In this document: positions 50,797-61,145 of the stretch, one piece after another
Numbering within the stretch: the stretch's first letter is position 1
How the letters are laid out: each line of letters opens with the position of its first letter
Made by a program: the position numbers and the translations under genes
Assembly: GCF_014207905.1 (NCBI RefSeq)
Contig: NZ_JACHLB010000006.1
Span: 1-64,000, forward strand
From: Flavobacterium notoginsengisoli
GTDB taxonomy: Bacteria; Bacteroidota; Bacteroidia; Flavobacteriales; Flavobacteriaceae
Direction: 5' to 3'
Length of the DNA: 64,000 bases
Notes under the pieces: model-generated
What the model was told of the DNA's origin: nothing
The model's input: only the letters and a program-made list of their open reading frames with translations
Database searches by the model: none

Positions 50797-51798
50797 ATGA
50801 CAGAAGGAAATTTTGTAGATTACGTTAAGATATATGTTTCTTCCGGAAAAGGAGGAAAAGGATCTACGCATTTACATAGAGAGAAATTTATTGAAAAAGG
50901 TGGTCCCGACGGAGGAGATGGAGGTCGAGGCGGACATGTGTATTTAGTTGGGAATAAAGGACTCTGGACATTATTTCACTTAAAGTTTGCACGTCACGTT
51001 AAAGCTGGACACGGTGGAGACGGAGGTTCTGACAGAAGTACAGGAGCAGACGGAGAAGATAAAATTATTGAAGTGCCACTAGGAACTGTTGTAAAAGACA
51101 AAGAAACGGGTGAAACACTTTTTGAAATTACTGAAGACGGAGAAAAAAAGATTCTTGCAAAAGGAGGTAAGGGAGGTTTAGGAAACTGGCATTTTAGAAG
51201 TTCAACAAATCAAACACCTCGTTATGCACAGCCAGGATTGCTTGGTGTAGAAATGGACGTAATTTTAGAATTGAAAGTTCTAGCAGATGTTGGTTTAGTT
51301 GGTTTCCCAAATGCGGGAAAATCTACTTTATTGTCTGTTTTAACTTCAGCAAAACCAAAAATTGCCGATTATCCTTTTACCACTTTAAAACCAAATTTAG
51401 GAATCGTAGCGTACAGAGATTTTCAATCTTTTGTAATTGCTGATATTCCTGGAATTATTGAAGGCGCTGCAGAAGGAAAAGGTTTGGGGCATTATTTCTT
51501 ACGTCATATTGAGCGTAATTCAACATTATTATTCTTAGTTCCTGCTGATGCGACAGATATTAGAGCAGAATATGATATTTTGGTTAACGAATTAACCAAA
51601 TACAATCCAGAAATGTTGGACAAAGAACGTTTGGTTGTAATCTCAAAATGCGATATGCTGGATGACGAACTAAAAGCAGAATTGAAAGCAGAATTAGATG
51701 TGACTTTCAAAGATGTTCCCTATATGTTTATTTCGTCTGTTGCACAACAAGGTTTGACCGATTTGAAAGACAGACTTTGGAAAATGCTTAACGAGTAA
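50797..51798 (+). CDS. obgE: Obg-family GTPase
   Basis: A 333-residue GTPase of ribosome assembly and stress response. The N-terminal glycine-rich Obg fold is visible (SSGKGGKGSTHLHREK, then GGPDGGDGGRGGHV). The GTPase motifs are G1 GFPNAGKST, G3 DIPGIIEG and G4 SKCD. Length is normal for the form lacking the C-terminal OCT domain. Confidence 0.97.
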   Translation: MTEGNFVDYVKIYVSSGKGGKGSTHLHREKFIEKGGPDGGDGGRGGHVYLVGNKGLWTLFHLKFARHVKAGHGGDGGSDRSTGADGEDKIIEVPLGTVVKDKETGETLFEITEDGEKKILAKGGKGGLGNWHFRSSTNQTPRYAQPGLLGVEMDVILELKVLADVGLVGFPNAGKSTLLSVLTSAKPKIADYPFTTLKPNLGIVAYRDFQSFVIADIPGIIEGAAEGKGLGHYFLRHIERNSTLLFLVPADATDIRAEYDILVNELTKYNPEMLDKERLVVISKCDMLDDELKAELKAELDVTFKDVPYMFISSVAQQGLTDLKDRLWKMLNE

Positions 51799-51819
51799 AT
51801 TAGATTTTTATACAATTTT

Positions 51820-51855
51820 AAAAAAGGTATTCTGTTTTTCAGAATACCTTTTTTG
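51820..51855 (+). terminator. Terminator of obgE
   Basis: AAAAAAGGTATTCTG pairs with CAGAATACCTTTTTT, followed by G and TTTC. Confidence 0.93.
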
Positions 51856-51877
51856 TTTCTCATAAATAATGACATTA

Positions 51878-51992
51878 AGAACGCGGATGAAACGGATTTA
51901 CTTCGTAAAGTCGCGGATAAACACGGATTTTAAAAAAATCAGTTCAAATCCGCGTTTTCGCGATAGCGAATCTGTTTAATCCGCGTCCTGCT
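51878..51992. repeat. Inverted repeat, 'CGCGGAT' word family
   Basis: AACGCGGATGAAACGGATTT and CGCGGATAAACACGGATTT on the left face AAATCCGCG and AATCCGCGT on the right. The arms share many words but pair imperfectly. It fills most of the gap between obgE and the S46 peptidase gene (51799-52109). Confidence 0.7.
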
Positions 51993-52109
51993 TTTGTGTT
52001 AAATTCTTAATAAAAGACTAAAAAATCGAAAACATGTGCAATTTTGAATTTGTTTTGAGTGAGATAATTGTCAAAATGAGCTATATTCGCATCACTTAAA
52101 CAAAATAAC

Positions 52110-54254
52110 ATGAAAAAAGTAATTTTATTCTTGACCATGTGCCTTATGGCTTTCCCTATGAGAGCCGATGAAGGAATGTGGTTTTTGATGTTTATCGAAA
52201 GATTGAACCATAGAGATATGGAAAAAATGGGCTTGCAATTGACAGCCGAAGAAATTTACAGTATCAATAATCATAGTTTAAAAGATGCGATTGTACAATT
52301 CAATGGTGGATGTACAGCAGAAATCGTTTCGAATACTGGATTGGTATTGACAAATCACCACTGTGGTTATAGCGCAATTGCTGAACTTTCGTCAGCAGAA
52401 CAAAACTATTTAAAAGATGGTTTCTGGGCTAAAGATCGTAGTCAGGAAATGAAGCCAAAATCTTTGTTTGTTCGTTTCTTCGTTCGTATGGATGATGTTT
52501 CTAAAAGAATTTTATCTAAAGTAAACGATCAAATGACCGAAACGGAAAGAAACAAAGTAATTCAACAGGAAATCGCTTTGATTGAAAAAGAAAATAGTGA
52601 AAACGGAAAATATACGGTTTCTGTTCGTCCTTTCTTTCAAGGAAATGAATATTACTATTTTGTTTACCAAGATTACACAGACGTTCGTTTAGTGGGAACA
52701 CCGCCAGAAAGCGTTGGTAAATTTGGTGGAGATACGGACAACTGGGAATGGCCTCGTCAAACTGGAGATTTCTCCATGTTTAGAGTTTATGCAGATAAAG
52801 ATGGAAATCCTGCGGCTTACTCAAAAGACAATGTGCCTTTGAAACCAAAGCATTATTTACCAGTTAGTTTAAAAGGTGTAAAAGAAAATGATTTTGCTAT
52901 GATCTTAGGGTATCCAGGAAGAACAAACCGTTGGATGCCAGCTGGAGGAATCGAGCAAAACATTAAATATGCTTACCCTGCTTGGGTTGAAGGTGCAAAA
53001 ACCGGAATGGACGTAATGAAAAAGTATATGGATAAAGATGCAACTGTTCGTTTACAGTACGCTTCTAAATATGCTTCGACTGCAAATTACTGGAAAAACC
53101 GTCAAGGTATGATCGATGCTTTAACAAAAGCGGGAACGGTTGATACTAAAGCAGCACAAGAAGATAAATTTTATGAGTGGGCAAGTAAACCTGCTAATAA
53201 AGAAAAATACGAGAATGTAATTCCAACAATCAACGATTATTACAGAGAAACAAACTTAAAAGCGCGTCACGATAACTATTTGATTCAGCTTTTACGTACT
53301 TCTAGTTACGCAAGCGGACCTGCTAGTTTAGGAAATGCTTTGATTGCATACTATAAAGAAAATGATGCTAAGAAAGCAGAAATGCTTCCTAAGATTAATG
53401 CAATGGTTGAATCAATCTACGGTGAGTTTTATGCGCCGTTAGAAAAAGATGTTTTAACTGCACAATTAAATTTATACGCTTCTAAAGCTGCTGAGTACGG
53501 ACTTGCTCCAGAAATTGCAAAAATGAAAACAGCCAACAATGGCGATTTTACTGCTGATGTAGCAAAAGCGACAGAACAAAGTTACTTTACTTCTAAAGAA
53601 AAAGTATTAGGATTTTTAGCAGATCCAAAACCATTGGCAATTGTACACGATCCTTTGTATATTATATCTAATGATTTGATGACAAAATACCGTGCAAAAA
53701 CAGATGATCAGGCAAAAGCTGATGATGGTTTTGCAACGGCTTTCCGTAAATTGGTTGAAGGTTTAAGAGAATCTAAATTGAACGCAATTAAATATCCAGA
53801 TGCAAACTCTACTTTGAGATTGACTTACGGAAAAGTTCGTGCTTTACCAGCAGATCCTCGTAACGATGCTAAAATCAATAACTATACGACAATGGAAAGT
53901 ATGGTTAAAAAATACAAAGCAGGAGATCAAGAATTTGACTTACCAGCTCGCCTTTTAGAATTAAACAAGAAAAAAGATTTCGGTCAATATGCTGACAAAG
54001 CAGGATATATGCCAGTAAACTTCTTGACAGATAACGATATTACAGGAGGAAATTCAGGTTCGCCAGTTCTTAACGGAAAAGGAGAATTAATCGGAATTGC
54101 TTTTGACGGAAACATCGAAGCTATGGCTGGTGACGTTATTTTTGATTCTAATTTACAAAGAACAATCAACGTTGATATTCGTTACGTTCTTTGGATTATT
54201 GACAAATACGCAGGAGCGAAAAACATTATCAACGAATTGACGATTGCTAAATAA
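52110..54254 (+). CDS. S46-family dipeptidyl-peptidase (DPP7/DPP11 type)
   Basis: A 714-residue exported peptidase that removes dipeptides from free N-termini. Signal peptide ends near MRADEG. The catalytic His is in TNHHCGY (81-87) and the Ser in GGNSGSPVLNG (about 649). FGGDTDNWEWPRQTGD is the N-terminus-binding segment typical of S46. The site that separates DPP7 (Gly) from acidic-specific DPP11 (Arg) reads FDGN here, which favours DPP7-like preference. Length is normal for the family. Confidence 0.93.
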   Translation: MKKVILFLTMCLMAFPMRADEGMWFLMFIERLNHRDMEKMGLQLTAEEIYSINNHSLKDAIVQFNGGCTAEIVSNTGLVLTNHHCGYSAIAELSSAEQNYLKDGFWAKDRSQEMKPKSLFVRFFVRMDDVSKRILSKVNDQMTETERNKVIQQEIALIEKENSENGKYTVSVRPFFQGNEYYYFVYQDYTDVRLVGTPPESVGKFGGDTDNWEWPRQTGDFSMFRVYADKDGNPAAYSKDNVPLKPKHYLPVSLKGVKENDFAMILGYPGRTNRWMPAGGIEQNIKYAYPAWVEGAKTGMDVMKKYMDKDATVRLQYASKYASTANYWKNRQGMIDALTKAGTVDTKAAQEDKFYEWASKPANKEKYENVIPTINDYYRETNLKARHDNYLIQLLRTSSYASGPASLGNALIAYYKENDAKKAEMLPKINAMVESIYGEFYAPLEKDVLTAQLNLYASKAAEYGLAPEIAKMKTANNGDFTADVAKATEQSYFTSKEKVLGFLADPKPLAIVHDPLYIISNDLMTKYRAKTDDQAKADDGFATAFRKLVEGLRESKLNAIKYPDANSTLRLTYGKVRALPADPRNDAKINNYTTMESMVKKYKAGDQEFDLPARLLELNKKKDFGQYADKAGYMPVNFLTDNDITGGNSGSPVLNGKGELIGIAFDGNIEAMAGDVIFDSNLQRTINVDIRYVLWIIDKYAGAKNIINELTIAK

Positions 54255-54349
54255 TCTTATTTTAAATTCCAATTTATAAATCCTAAATTCCAAATTCTCA
54301 AAAAATGGAAACTATTGGGATTATATAGTTCGATGTAAAATAAAAATTC

Positions 54350-54386
54350 AAAACCTAACAGGATTAAAACTGTTAGGTTTTTTTTA
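54350..54386. terminator. Terminator between convergent genes
   Basis: AAACCTAACA pairs with TGTTAGGTTT, followed by a long T run. It lies between the S46 peptidase and the macroglobulin gene. Confidence 0.88.
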
Positions 54387-54427
54387 TCTAATTTCTTTGG
54401 AATTTGGAATTTTAAAATTGAGTTTTA

Positions 54428-57400
54428 TTAATTAACTTTAACTCTTATCCCTTTTGTATGACTTGCAAATTCAGGTGCATACATACTTTGTATTGTTGTA
54501 ATTCCGTTTGAGAATTCACCGCTATTGTTTACTCGGATATCATATTCTAAAACATAAGTTCCTTTATTGATTTGATCAAAGAAAAAATTCGTTGCTGCAT
54601 CTTTTGTACTCATATAATATCCTAAACCATCTTTGTATTGATATTCAGAAAGTACATTTACAGGTTCGAAACAAGAAGCTCTCATATCTTTTAGATGAAT
54701 ATATTCTGAATCTTCTTTGGCAGTAATGATCAAACGAACTGTAACTAAATCTCCTGTTTTTAAAGAATTGTTGTTTGTTATCTTTTGTAATTCATCACCT
54801 TTTAAAGTGTTTTTCTTCAAATACAATTCTTTCGAAACAGATAAAACGACTCCAGAGTTATTTTTGATTTTATCCAAATCTTCAAAATATTGCCAATAAA
54901 CACCTCCAAATCCTGCAACTTTAGATTTGTTTTGAATTTTGATGGATGCCATTTCTTTCTTCACTTCATCTGTTTTCCAGTTTAGTTTGATGTATCCGGT
55001 TTCTGCTTCTTTTTCATTTTCGGCTAATTTTTTGGTTAAGATTTTCTCATTACCCAATTTTATAACAGTGTTGTCTTTTACAGAAGTCCAATCTGTTCCT
55101 TGCATCAGTAAAGCATAAATAGCTTCGGTTGTTGATTTTGTTGTTGGCCAGTTTTTGGTCTGTTTGTTTTTTAATAACCAGACTTTCATCGCATCGACTG
55201 ATTTGGCGTCTTGCGTAATTTCGGCGAAAGCCTCAATTAATAAAGCCTGAGTTTCTATTGGAGCCTGATACCAATACCAACCTGCTTTGTTGGCAATCCA
55301 GTACATTCCCCAATCTTCATTGTTTGATGATGTTTCTTTTAAGCTTTCTATAATTTTCTTAGCAGTTTCTTTTTCTCCAAAACGATTTAAAGTCAAAGCA
55401 GCTAATCCTTTTTCATAAATAGAATAACCTAGCCAATCTTTTTTTGCAGTTTCTAGATATAGTTTTGAAACTTTCTTCAAAGTATCAGACAAAGGATATT
55501 TTTCTAAATAAAAACTTCTGGTATACAAATAATGCAAATCAGAATACGGATTAATCCAGATTAATTTATTTACTTCTTTTAGATTCTTTGTTCTTGCTTT
55601 ATGATATTCTAGAAATTTATTGTCTAAAAAAGGAATTCCTGTTTTGCTAATTTCATCAGTTTTAGAAATATTGTTTTTGCTTAACTTTTCTAAATGTCCT
55701 AAACCTGCCAAAATATGTCTGGTAATATATTCGCTTTCCAGACCTCCATCGAACCAAGAAAATCCGCCAGATGATTTTTGTTTTTGTTTTAATTTTTCGA
55801 AAGTAGTTTCTTGAGACGTTTTCATTTTTTCTAAATCAAATAAAAGAGATAGATTTTTTTTCTTTTCATCTTCAGATTGAGCATCGTTGAGCCAAGGTGT
55901 TTCTGCCAGAATAAGCGATTTTAATTCTTCGTTTTCTTCTAATTTAGAATTTGGTTTTCCGTTTTTTCTCCAAGTTTCAAAAACATTTGCAATCTTCGGA
56001 TTACTAGAAATGATTTCCGTAGCCAAAACATTTGAATAATAACGTGCAAAAGTCTGTTCTGCACATTCGTGTTCGTATTCCATTAAATATGGTAAAGACT
56101 GAATCGCAAGCCAAGTTGGATTTGAAGTATATTCTAGAGTAAACTGATGATTTTTTAAAGTCGTCGAATTGTTATTTTTTAAGTTTTCAAACGTATATTC
56201 CTTTGTAGAATTTTCGCGAACCCAAATCGGAATACTTTCTGTAACCAACATATTATTGGTTAGAACTGGAAGAATACTTTCTTCTCCGTCTGAAAAGTTA
56301 CCGGCTTTTGCAACGATTTTATATTGAACGCCTTGTAAACCTTCTGGAATTGTAACGGTCCAGTTTGCTGTTGTGTTTCCATGCGCCGAAACTGTGAAGT
56401 TTTTGATGTTTTTTGCGTTGAGCATTTTGGCATCAATTGGTTGCATTGTTACGGCATCAAAAAATTGAAGGCTTGCAATTCCCGTTCTCACTTCATTACT
56501 CACATTTGAGATTTTAGCACTGATTACAATAGTGTCTTTTTCTCTAAAGAATCTTGGGAAATTAGGCATTACCATTAGTTCTTTCTGCGTAATTACATTC
56601 TTTTCCAAATACCCTAAAACAGCATCTTTATTGTGCGCGAGTAAGCGAAGTTTCCATGCAGTTAGCGCTTCGGGAGAAGTAAAATTAAAACTTACATTTC
56701 CTTTAGAATCGGTTTTAAGATTAGGATAAAAGAAAGCTGTTTCAGAAAGATTTTTTCTTGCTTTTACCTGAGTTAATGCTTCTAATGCTTTTTTTGTGGT
56801 AATTATAATAACACCATTTGCAGCTCTGATTCCGTAAAGAGTGGTTGCTTTTTGATCTTTTAAAACATCGATAGACAAAATATCTTTTGGAGGAATGTTG
56901 TCTATATTACTTACTATTACGCCATCGACTACATAAATTGGAGGATTTGCGCTCGATGCCGATCCATTTCCTCTAATCATGACTTTGCTTTCACTTACAC
57001 TAACACCTGCAACTCTCCCTAATAATGCGTCTGAAACTCTAGCTGTATTGTACACGGTATTATCTTCTTCAACAACCATTCGAGATACAGCTCCTGTTAA
57101 AGAACTCTTTTTCTGAACACCGTAACCAACTACAACAACTTCTTCTAAAGGTGAAGTTTCTTCTTTTAAAGTAATGTTGATGTTTTTGTTCTTAGAAACC
57201 GTAACGGTTTTACTTTCAAAGCCAATGTAAGAAATAACAAGTTCTTCATTTTCTTTTGCTTCAATTTCGTAATAACCATCAAAATCGGTTGTTGTGCTTC
57301 TTTGAGTTCCTTTTATAGTTACAGAAACGCCTGGAATTTCCATTTTATAACTGTCGGTTATTACTCCAGAAATCATTTTGGCATTCAAAGGTTTCTTTAT

Positions 57401-60400
57401 CTTTTTGGTTAATTGTCTTTGATATTCTCTTTGAAGATAAAGTGCATTGCTGTTGGCGTTATTAAAATCAAATCCAAACCAAATTAATTTAGTGCTTTCA
57501 TTTCTGAGTTCTATTGCTTTTGGCGTGTAAGAGGAATTGGAAATCAAGGTGTTTGTTTTATCATTTCCTAAAACAGATCTAATTGTACCACGAGAAATGC
57601 TTCCGCCGTTGTAGAAATCAGTCCATCTTTCCCAGTTTTTTGTAGCGAATTGATCCAAAGAAGAATCATACATCGTTGCCAAAACTTCGGCTTCTTTTTT
57701 TGTAGATGTACCTGTAAGTTTAAAAGACCAATTTTCGTTGCTTCCGGGTTCTATTTTGCTTCTAAAAGTATCTACATCAAATTTTAATTCTGGTTTATCT
57801 GCTTTCAAAATGACAGAAAGGATATTATCAAATCTTTCATTCTCAAAAACACTTTCAAAATTAATTGTAACAACATTTTTAAATTCTTCTTTAAGCGGAA
57901 TTTTAATTACAGTTTCATGATTTACAAGATGATATGTTTCTTCTGAGAAAATATTTCCTTCAAAATTTGCCGCCCCGATTATATATAAATCAGGTATAAA
58001 AGATTTTAATTTTATTGAAACAAAACCATCTTTTGCTGCATCAGAATTTAATTGTTCAGCTGTAAATAACTTGCTGGTATCATATGGATCTTTGCTCTGT
58101 TTTATTTTAAAATTAGAAGTGTTTTCAATTAAATTCCCAAAGCTATCTTTTGCCGAAAAAACAACTTTATAGTTTCCTGATTGATAATTGGAGATAAAAT
58201 CTAAAGGAAGATTTTTGTCGGTTTGCGTATTTACTTCTTTAGAAAACATTAAAGTTTCTGGTGATTTGTCCTTTAATTTTGAATTAGATTCATAAGGAAA
58301 TAATTTCTCAAATTCCGAATCTGAAATAGTTTCAATATCTGGCTGAGGAAAAACTCTAGTTTTAAATTTTGTAGAAATTGGATTTAAAAAATAAATTTTT
58401 ACTTCGCCTTTAACCGCTTTTGCTTCTCCGTTTAAATTTTTGCTCGTAAGCGTAATATCATTTTTGTTTTTGGTTGAAATAGCATCTTTAACGATTGTTT
58501 TAAGTTCTAAATCATGATAACCTACTTTCAATGTAGTTTGGCTGTTGTGCGTTTCTCCGTTAATATCCGTTACAGAAGCATTTATCAAATAAGAAAAAAT
58601 AGGGAGTTTTTCTTTTGCGGCATTTTTTAAAGGAATTGCAGTAAAATCAATTGTAAATTTTCCCGAAGCATCTGTTTTGGTTTCTCCAGTTTTTATTACT
58701 TCATTTTGCTCTCCAGAATAATAGCCTCTGTAATAACTGATACTTCTTGTAACGGTGTAAGTTACTTTTGCATCAGAAATGTTACTTCCTGCAAAAGCTT
58801 TTGCCGTTCCGTTTACTTTTGCCAATTTTTCAAGCTCGAAACTATCTTTTGTAGGATCAAAATTAACTTCAAATTTAGGACGTTTATATTCTTCGACGCT
58901 AAAATCTAAAGAGGAGTGAGAGAAAATAACCTTGTCCCAAAATGGATGTTCGTCCTTATTTTTATCGTAAGCTTTGTCTTTTTCGTAGTCATCTGGTTCG
59001 TCTGCTTCGATGTTAAAAGTTCCTGTAAGTCCAGTTTTGGGTAAAGTAAATTCTCCAGAAAAAGATCCAAATTCGTTTGTAGTGACATCAAATTTTTTAA
59101 AATCATTCTGATTTGCATCTGAAACTATAATTTTAAATGTAGTGTAAGGAACGACAGAAACTTTGCCTTTTAACTTTTGTACAGCAATTCCTTTATAATA
59201 TACCGTTTGGCCAGGGCGATAGATTGCTCTGTCGAGATAGAATTCTACGTTAGCATTGAATTGCAACTCTTTATTGTCCAGATCATCATATTCATTATTG
59301 TAATACAGATAATTTTTATTTACAGAAAGTGTGTCGTTCTCGGTATAGAAAGAAATAGGTTCATCATAAGCATAAGTGTTATTTTTCGTTTTACCCAAAA
59401 CAGCATTTCCATTTAGGTCGGTTTTAGCCGAAAAAGAAGCTGTTTTTACAATTACATTTTCCAACGGTTTTCCATTTTTTCGATCTAAAACCTGATAACT
59501 TTCAGAATTGTCGGTTTGACTTCCTAAAACAATTAAATTAGAAACTGTTATCGTTTCAAATGCAATCGCTTTTTTAACTTCAGAATCAGATTCACTTTCA
59601 AAATAAACCAAATAAGAACCAGTTTCTAGTTTTGGAAGTAAAACCTCTGTTGAATATTCGTAATAATCTTTTTTATTCAGAAGCGTATAAGTTTTTGTAG
59701 TTATAGGTTTTTTGATAGCCAAAAGATTATCAACTACACTATCTTTCTTAAAGTTTTTTATCTGTTTAATTTGCGCCTGATTTATTTTATAGAATGAAAT
59801 TTTGAGATTCTCAACATTTTGATATCGAACATAACCTCGTATGTTTTCATTATCATAAGCATATTTTTGAAGCTGTACATTTAAAAATCTTCGTAAAATC
59901 GATTCTTTTTGCTGAACTGCCAGTCTGTAAGCATTAGATTTATTTTCTATTTTTAAAATACTGTCTAGAGTAGCAATCGCTTTTATGTTATAATCTGGAT
60001 GATTGTGTTTTGATGCATTTTGGGCTAAATAGTTTGCTTTTTCAAGTTGAATGTTTTGAATAAGAATTACATCATTTATTTGTTTTTGAAATGCTGTCAA
60101 AACTTTTATATAGTCTTCATCGATTGTGACAGTGTAATTTTTAACAAATTGAATTCTTTGCCAGATGTTTTCTGTTGAAGGATTATTGCTTTCTTGTTTC
60201 TGATAAAGTTCTAAAACCTTTTTAAGATTTTCATTAGAAACGAAATCAAAATTTAGGTTTATAAAATCATTCGAGCTTCCTAAAAGAGCTTTTTTATAAG
60301 TTGAAAATTCACTTTTTTGAATTTCCCAAGAACGAATTTTTTGTGTTAGAATAGCAATGTTTTCTGCTAATGCATAATTGTAAAGACTTAGTTTCTTGAA

Positions 60401-60931
60401 ATTTTCTATGGTAGAATAATCAAAAAGAGATTCGTATTTCGTTAAAGGCGTGTTTTTTAAAACTTCCTCATTTTCTAATGATTTTTTTAGAGATTGGTTA
60501 ATCTCAGCAGTAAAATTACTTTCTGTCCAAGTTAGAAAATTATTATCCTTTTCATCTGTATTGGTCCTTCTTCTAATTTGATAATTATTTTGACTATAAT
60601 AATCGGATAAACATTTGGCATAAACCAAAGTTAAAATTGATTTGGAAGGAACAGAAACACGACTAATATCTACTTTAAGATTATTTATAATTTTAGTTTG
60701 CGCATTTTCATCCACAACCTGTAAGTACTTAGATTGGTAGAAAAAGCATTTTATCATTTGTACTTCGTCTTTTTGGCTAACGGCTTTTTTGTAAATGCCA
60801 GAGACAATTTCATTTGCAGATTTTACTTTTCCTTCGTTTTCTAAAGCAATAACTTTATCCCATTTTTTATCATTTTGCTGGCCAAAAATTGCAGACGAAA
60901 TCAATAAGAATACAAATAATATATTTTTCAT
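54428..60931 (-). CDS. Alpha-2-macroglobulin-like protein with inserted TonB-plug-like domain
   Basis: A 2167-residue exported protein (signal peptide ends near IFGQQND). About residues 20-550 are helical then strand-rich. An MG2-like domain (FYLDRAIYRPGQTVYYKG) is near 560-660, then more MG domains. At about 1185-1390 it carries a carboxypeptidase-regulatory-like repeat (ISGVITDSYKMEIPGVSVTI) and a SusC-type plug (SPLEEVVVVGYG, VMIRGNGS, PPIYVVDG, LYGIRAANGVIIITTKK), without any barrel. The A2M part follows, with the thioester-like CAEQ near 1625 and a helical alpha-toroid region. Likely a periplasmic or surface protease trap; the plug's role is unknown. Confidence 0.9.
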   Translation of the reverse strand: MKNILFVFLLISSAIFGQQNDKKWDKVIALENEGKVKSANEIVSGIYKKAVSQKDEVQMIKCFFYQSKYLQVVDENAQTKIINNLKVDISRVSVPSKSILTLVYAKCLSDYYSQNNYQIRRRTNTDEKDNNFLTWTESNFTAEINQSLKKSLENEEVLKNTPLTKYESLFDYSTIENFKKLSLYNYALAENIAILTQKIRSWEIQKSEFSTYKKALLGSSNDFINLNFDFVSNENLKKVLELYQKQESNNPSTENIWQRIQFVKNYTVTIDEDYIKVLTAFQKQINDVILIQNIQLEKANYLAQNASKHNHPDYNIKAIATLDSILKIENKSNAYRLAVQQKESILRRFLNVQLQKYAYDNENIRGYVRYQNVENLKISFYKINQAQIKQIKNFKKDSVVDNLLAIKKPITTKTYTLLNKKDYYEYSTEVLLPKLETGSYLVYFESESDSEVKKAIAFETITVSNLIVLGSQTDNSESYQVLDRKNGKPLENVIVKTASFSAKTDLNGNAVLGKTKNNTYAYDEPISFYTENDTLSVNKNYLYYNNEYDDLDNKELQFNANVEFYLDRAIYRPGQTVYYKGIAVQKLKGKVSVVPYTTFKIIVSDANQNDFKKFDVTTNEFGSFSGEFTLPKTGLTGTFNIEADEPDDYEKDKAYDKNKDEHPFWDKVIFSHSSLDFSVEEYKRPKFEVNFDPTKDSFELEKLAKVNGTAKAFAGSNISDAKVTYTVTRSISYYRGYYSGEQNEVIKTGETKTDASGKFTIDFTAIPLKNAAKEKLPIFSYLINASVTDINGETHNSQTTLKVGYHDLELKTIVKDAISTKNKNDITLTSKNLNGEAKAVKGEVKIYFLNPISTKFKTRVFPQPDIETISDSEFEKLFPYESNSKLKDKSPETLMFSKEVNTQTDKNLPLDFISNYQSGNYKVVFSAKDSFGNLIENTSNFKIKQSKDPYDTSKLFTAEQLNSDAAKDGFVSIKLKSFIPDLYIIGAANFEGNIFSEETYHLVNHETVIKIPLKEEFKNVVTINFESVFENERFDNILSVILKADKPELKFDVDTFRSKIEPGSNENWSFKLTGTSTKKEAEVLATMYDSSLDQFATKNWERWTDFYNGGSISRGTIRSVLGNDKTNTLISNSSYTPKAIELRNESTKLIWFGFDFNNANSNALYLQREYQRQLTKKIKKPLNAKMISGVITDSYKMEIPGVSVTIKGTQRSTTTDFDGYYEIEAKENEELVISYIGFESKTVTVSKNKNINITLKEETSPLEEVVVVGYGVQKKSSLTGAVSRMVVEEDNTVYNTARVSDALLGRVAGVSVSESKVMIRGNGSASSANPPIYVVDGVIVSNIDNIPPKDILSIDVLKDQKATTLYGIRAANGVIIITTKKALEALTQVKARKNLSETAFFYPNLKTDSKGNVSFNFTSPEALTAWKLRLLAHNKDAVLGYLEKNVITQKELMVMPNFPRFFREKDTIVISAKISNVSNEVRTGIASLQFFDAVTMQPIDAKMLNAKNIKNFTVSAHGNTTANWTVTIPEGLQGVQYKIVAKAGNFSDGEESILPVLTNNMLVTESIPIWVRENSTKEYTFENLKNNNSTTLKNHQFTLEYTSNPTWLAIQSLPYLMEYEHECAEQTFARYYSNVLATEIISSNPKIANVFETWRKNGKPNSKLEENEELKSLILAETPWLNDAQSEDEKKKNLSLLFDLEKMKTSQETTFEKLKQKQKSSGGFSWFDGGLESEYITRHILAGLGHLEKLSKNNISKTDEISKTGIPFLDNKFLEYHKARTKNLKEVNKLIWINPYSDLHYLYTRSFYLEKYPLSDTLKKVSKLYLETAKKDWLGYSIYEKGLAALTLNRFGEKETAKKIIESLKETSSNNEDWGMYWIANKAGWYWYQAPIETQALLIEAFAEITQDAKSVDAMKVWLLKNKQTKNWPTTKSTTEAIYALLMQGTDWTSVKDNTVIKLGNEKILTKKLAENEKEAETGYIKLNWKTDEVKKEMASIKIQNKSKVAGFGGVYWQYFEDLDKIKNNSGVVLSVSKELYLKKNTLKGDELQKITNNNSLKTGDLVTVRLIITAKEDSEYIHLKDMRASCFEPVNVLSEYQYKDGLGYYMSTKDAATNFFFDQINKGTYVLEYDIRVNNSGEFSNGITTIQSMYAPEFASHTKGIRVKVN

Positions 60932-61145
60932 AAGAGAGTTTTAATCTATAGATGATTAAATTTTGAAAAAGGTTGGAAGATTAAAAATTGTTTTTAAAAT
61001 AATTTTCGTACAAATTAATAATTTATTTTCAAAACCAAATAGAGCATTCTATATTTCCTTATTTTTGAAGAATAATTACAGCGTTTTATTAGTTATTTGC
61101 TATTTCGATTAACCGATGAAACAGTTTAACGATTAAACATTTTAA

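Noticed and set aside
57000..57370. Separate TonB receptor gene inside the macroglobulin gene
   Set aside because: The frame is continuous through it without stops, and no barrel follows.
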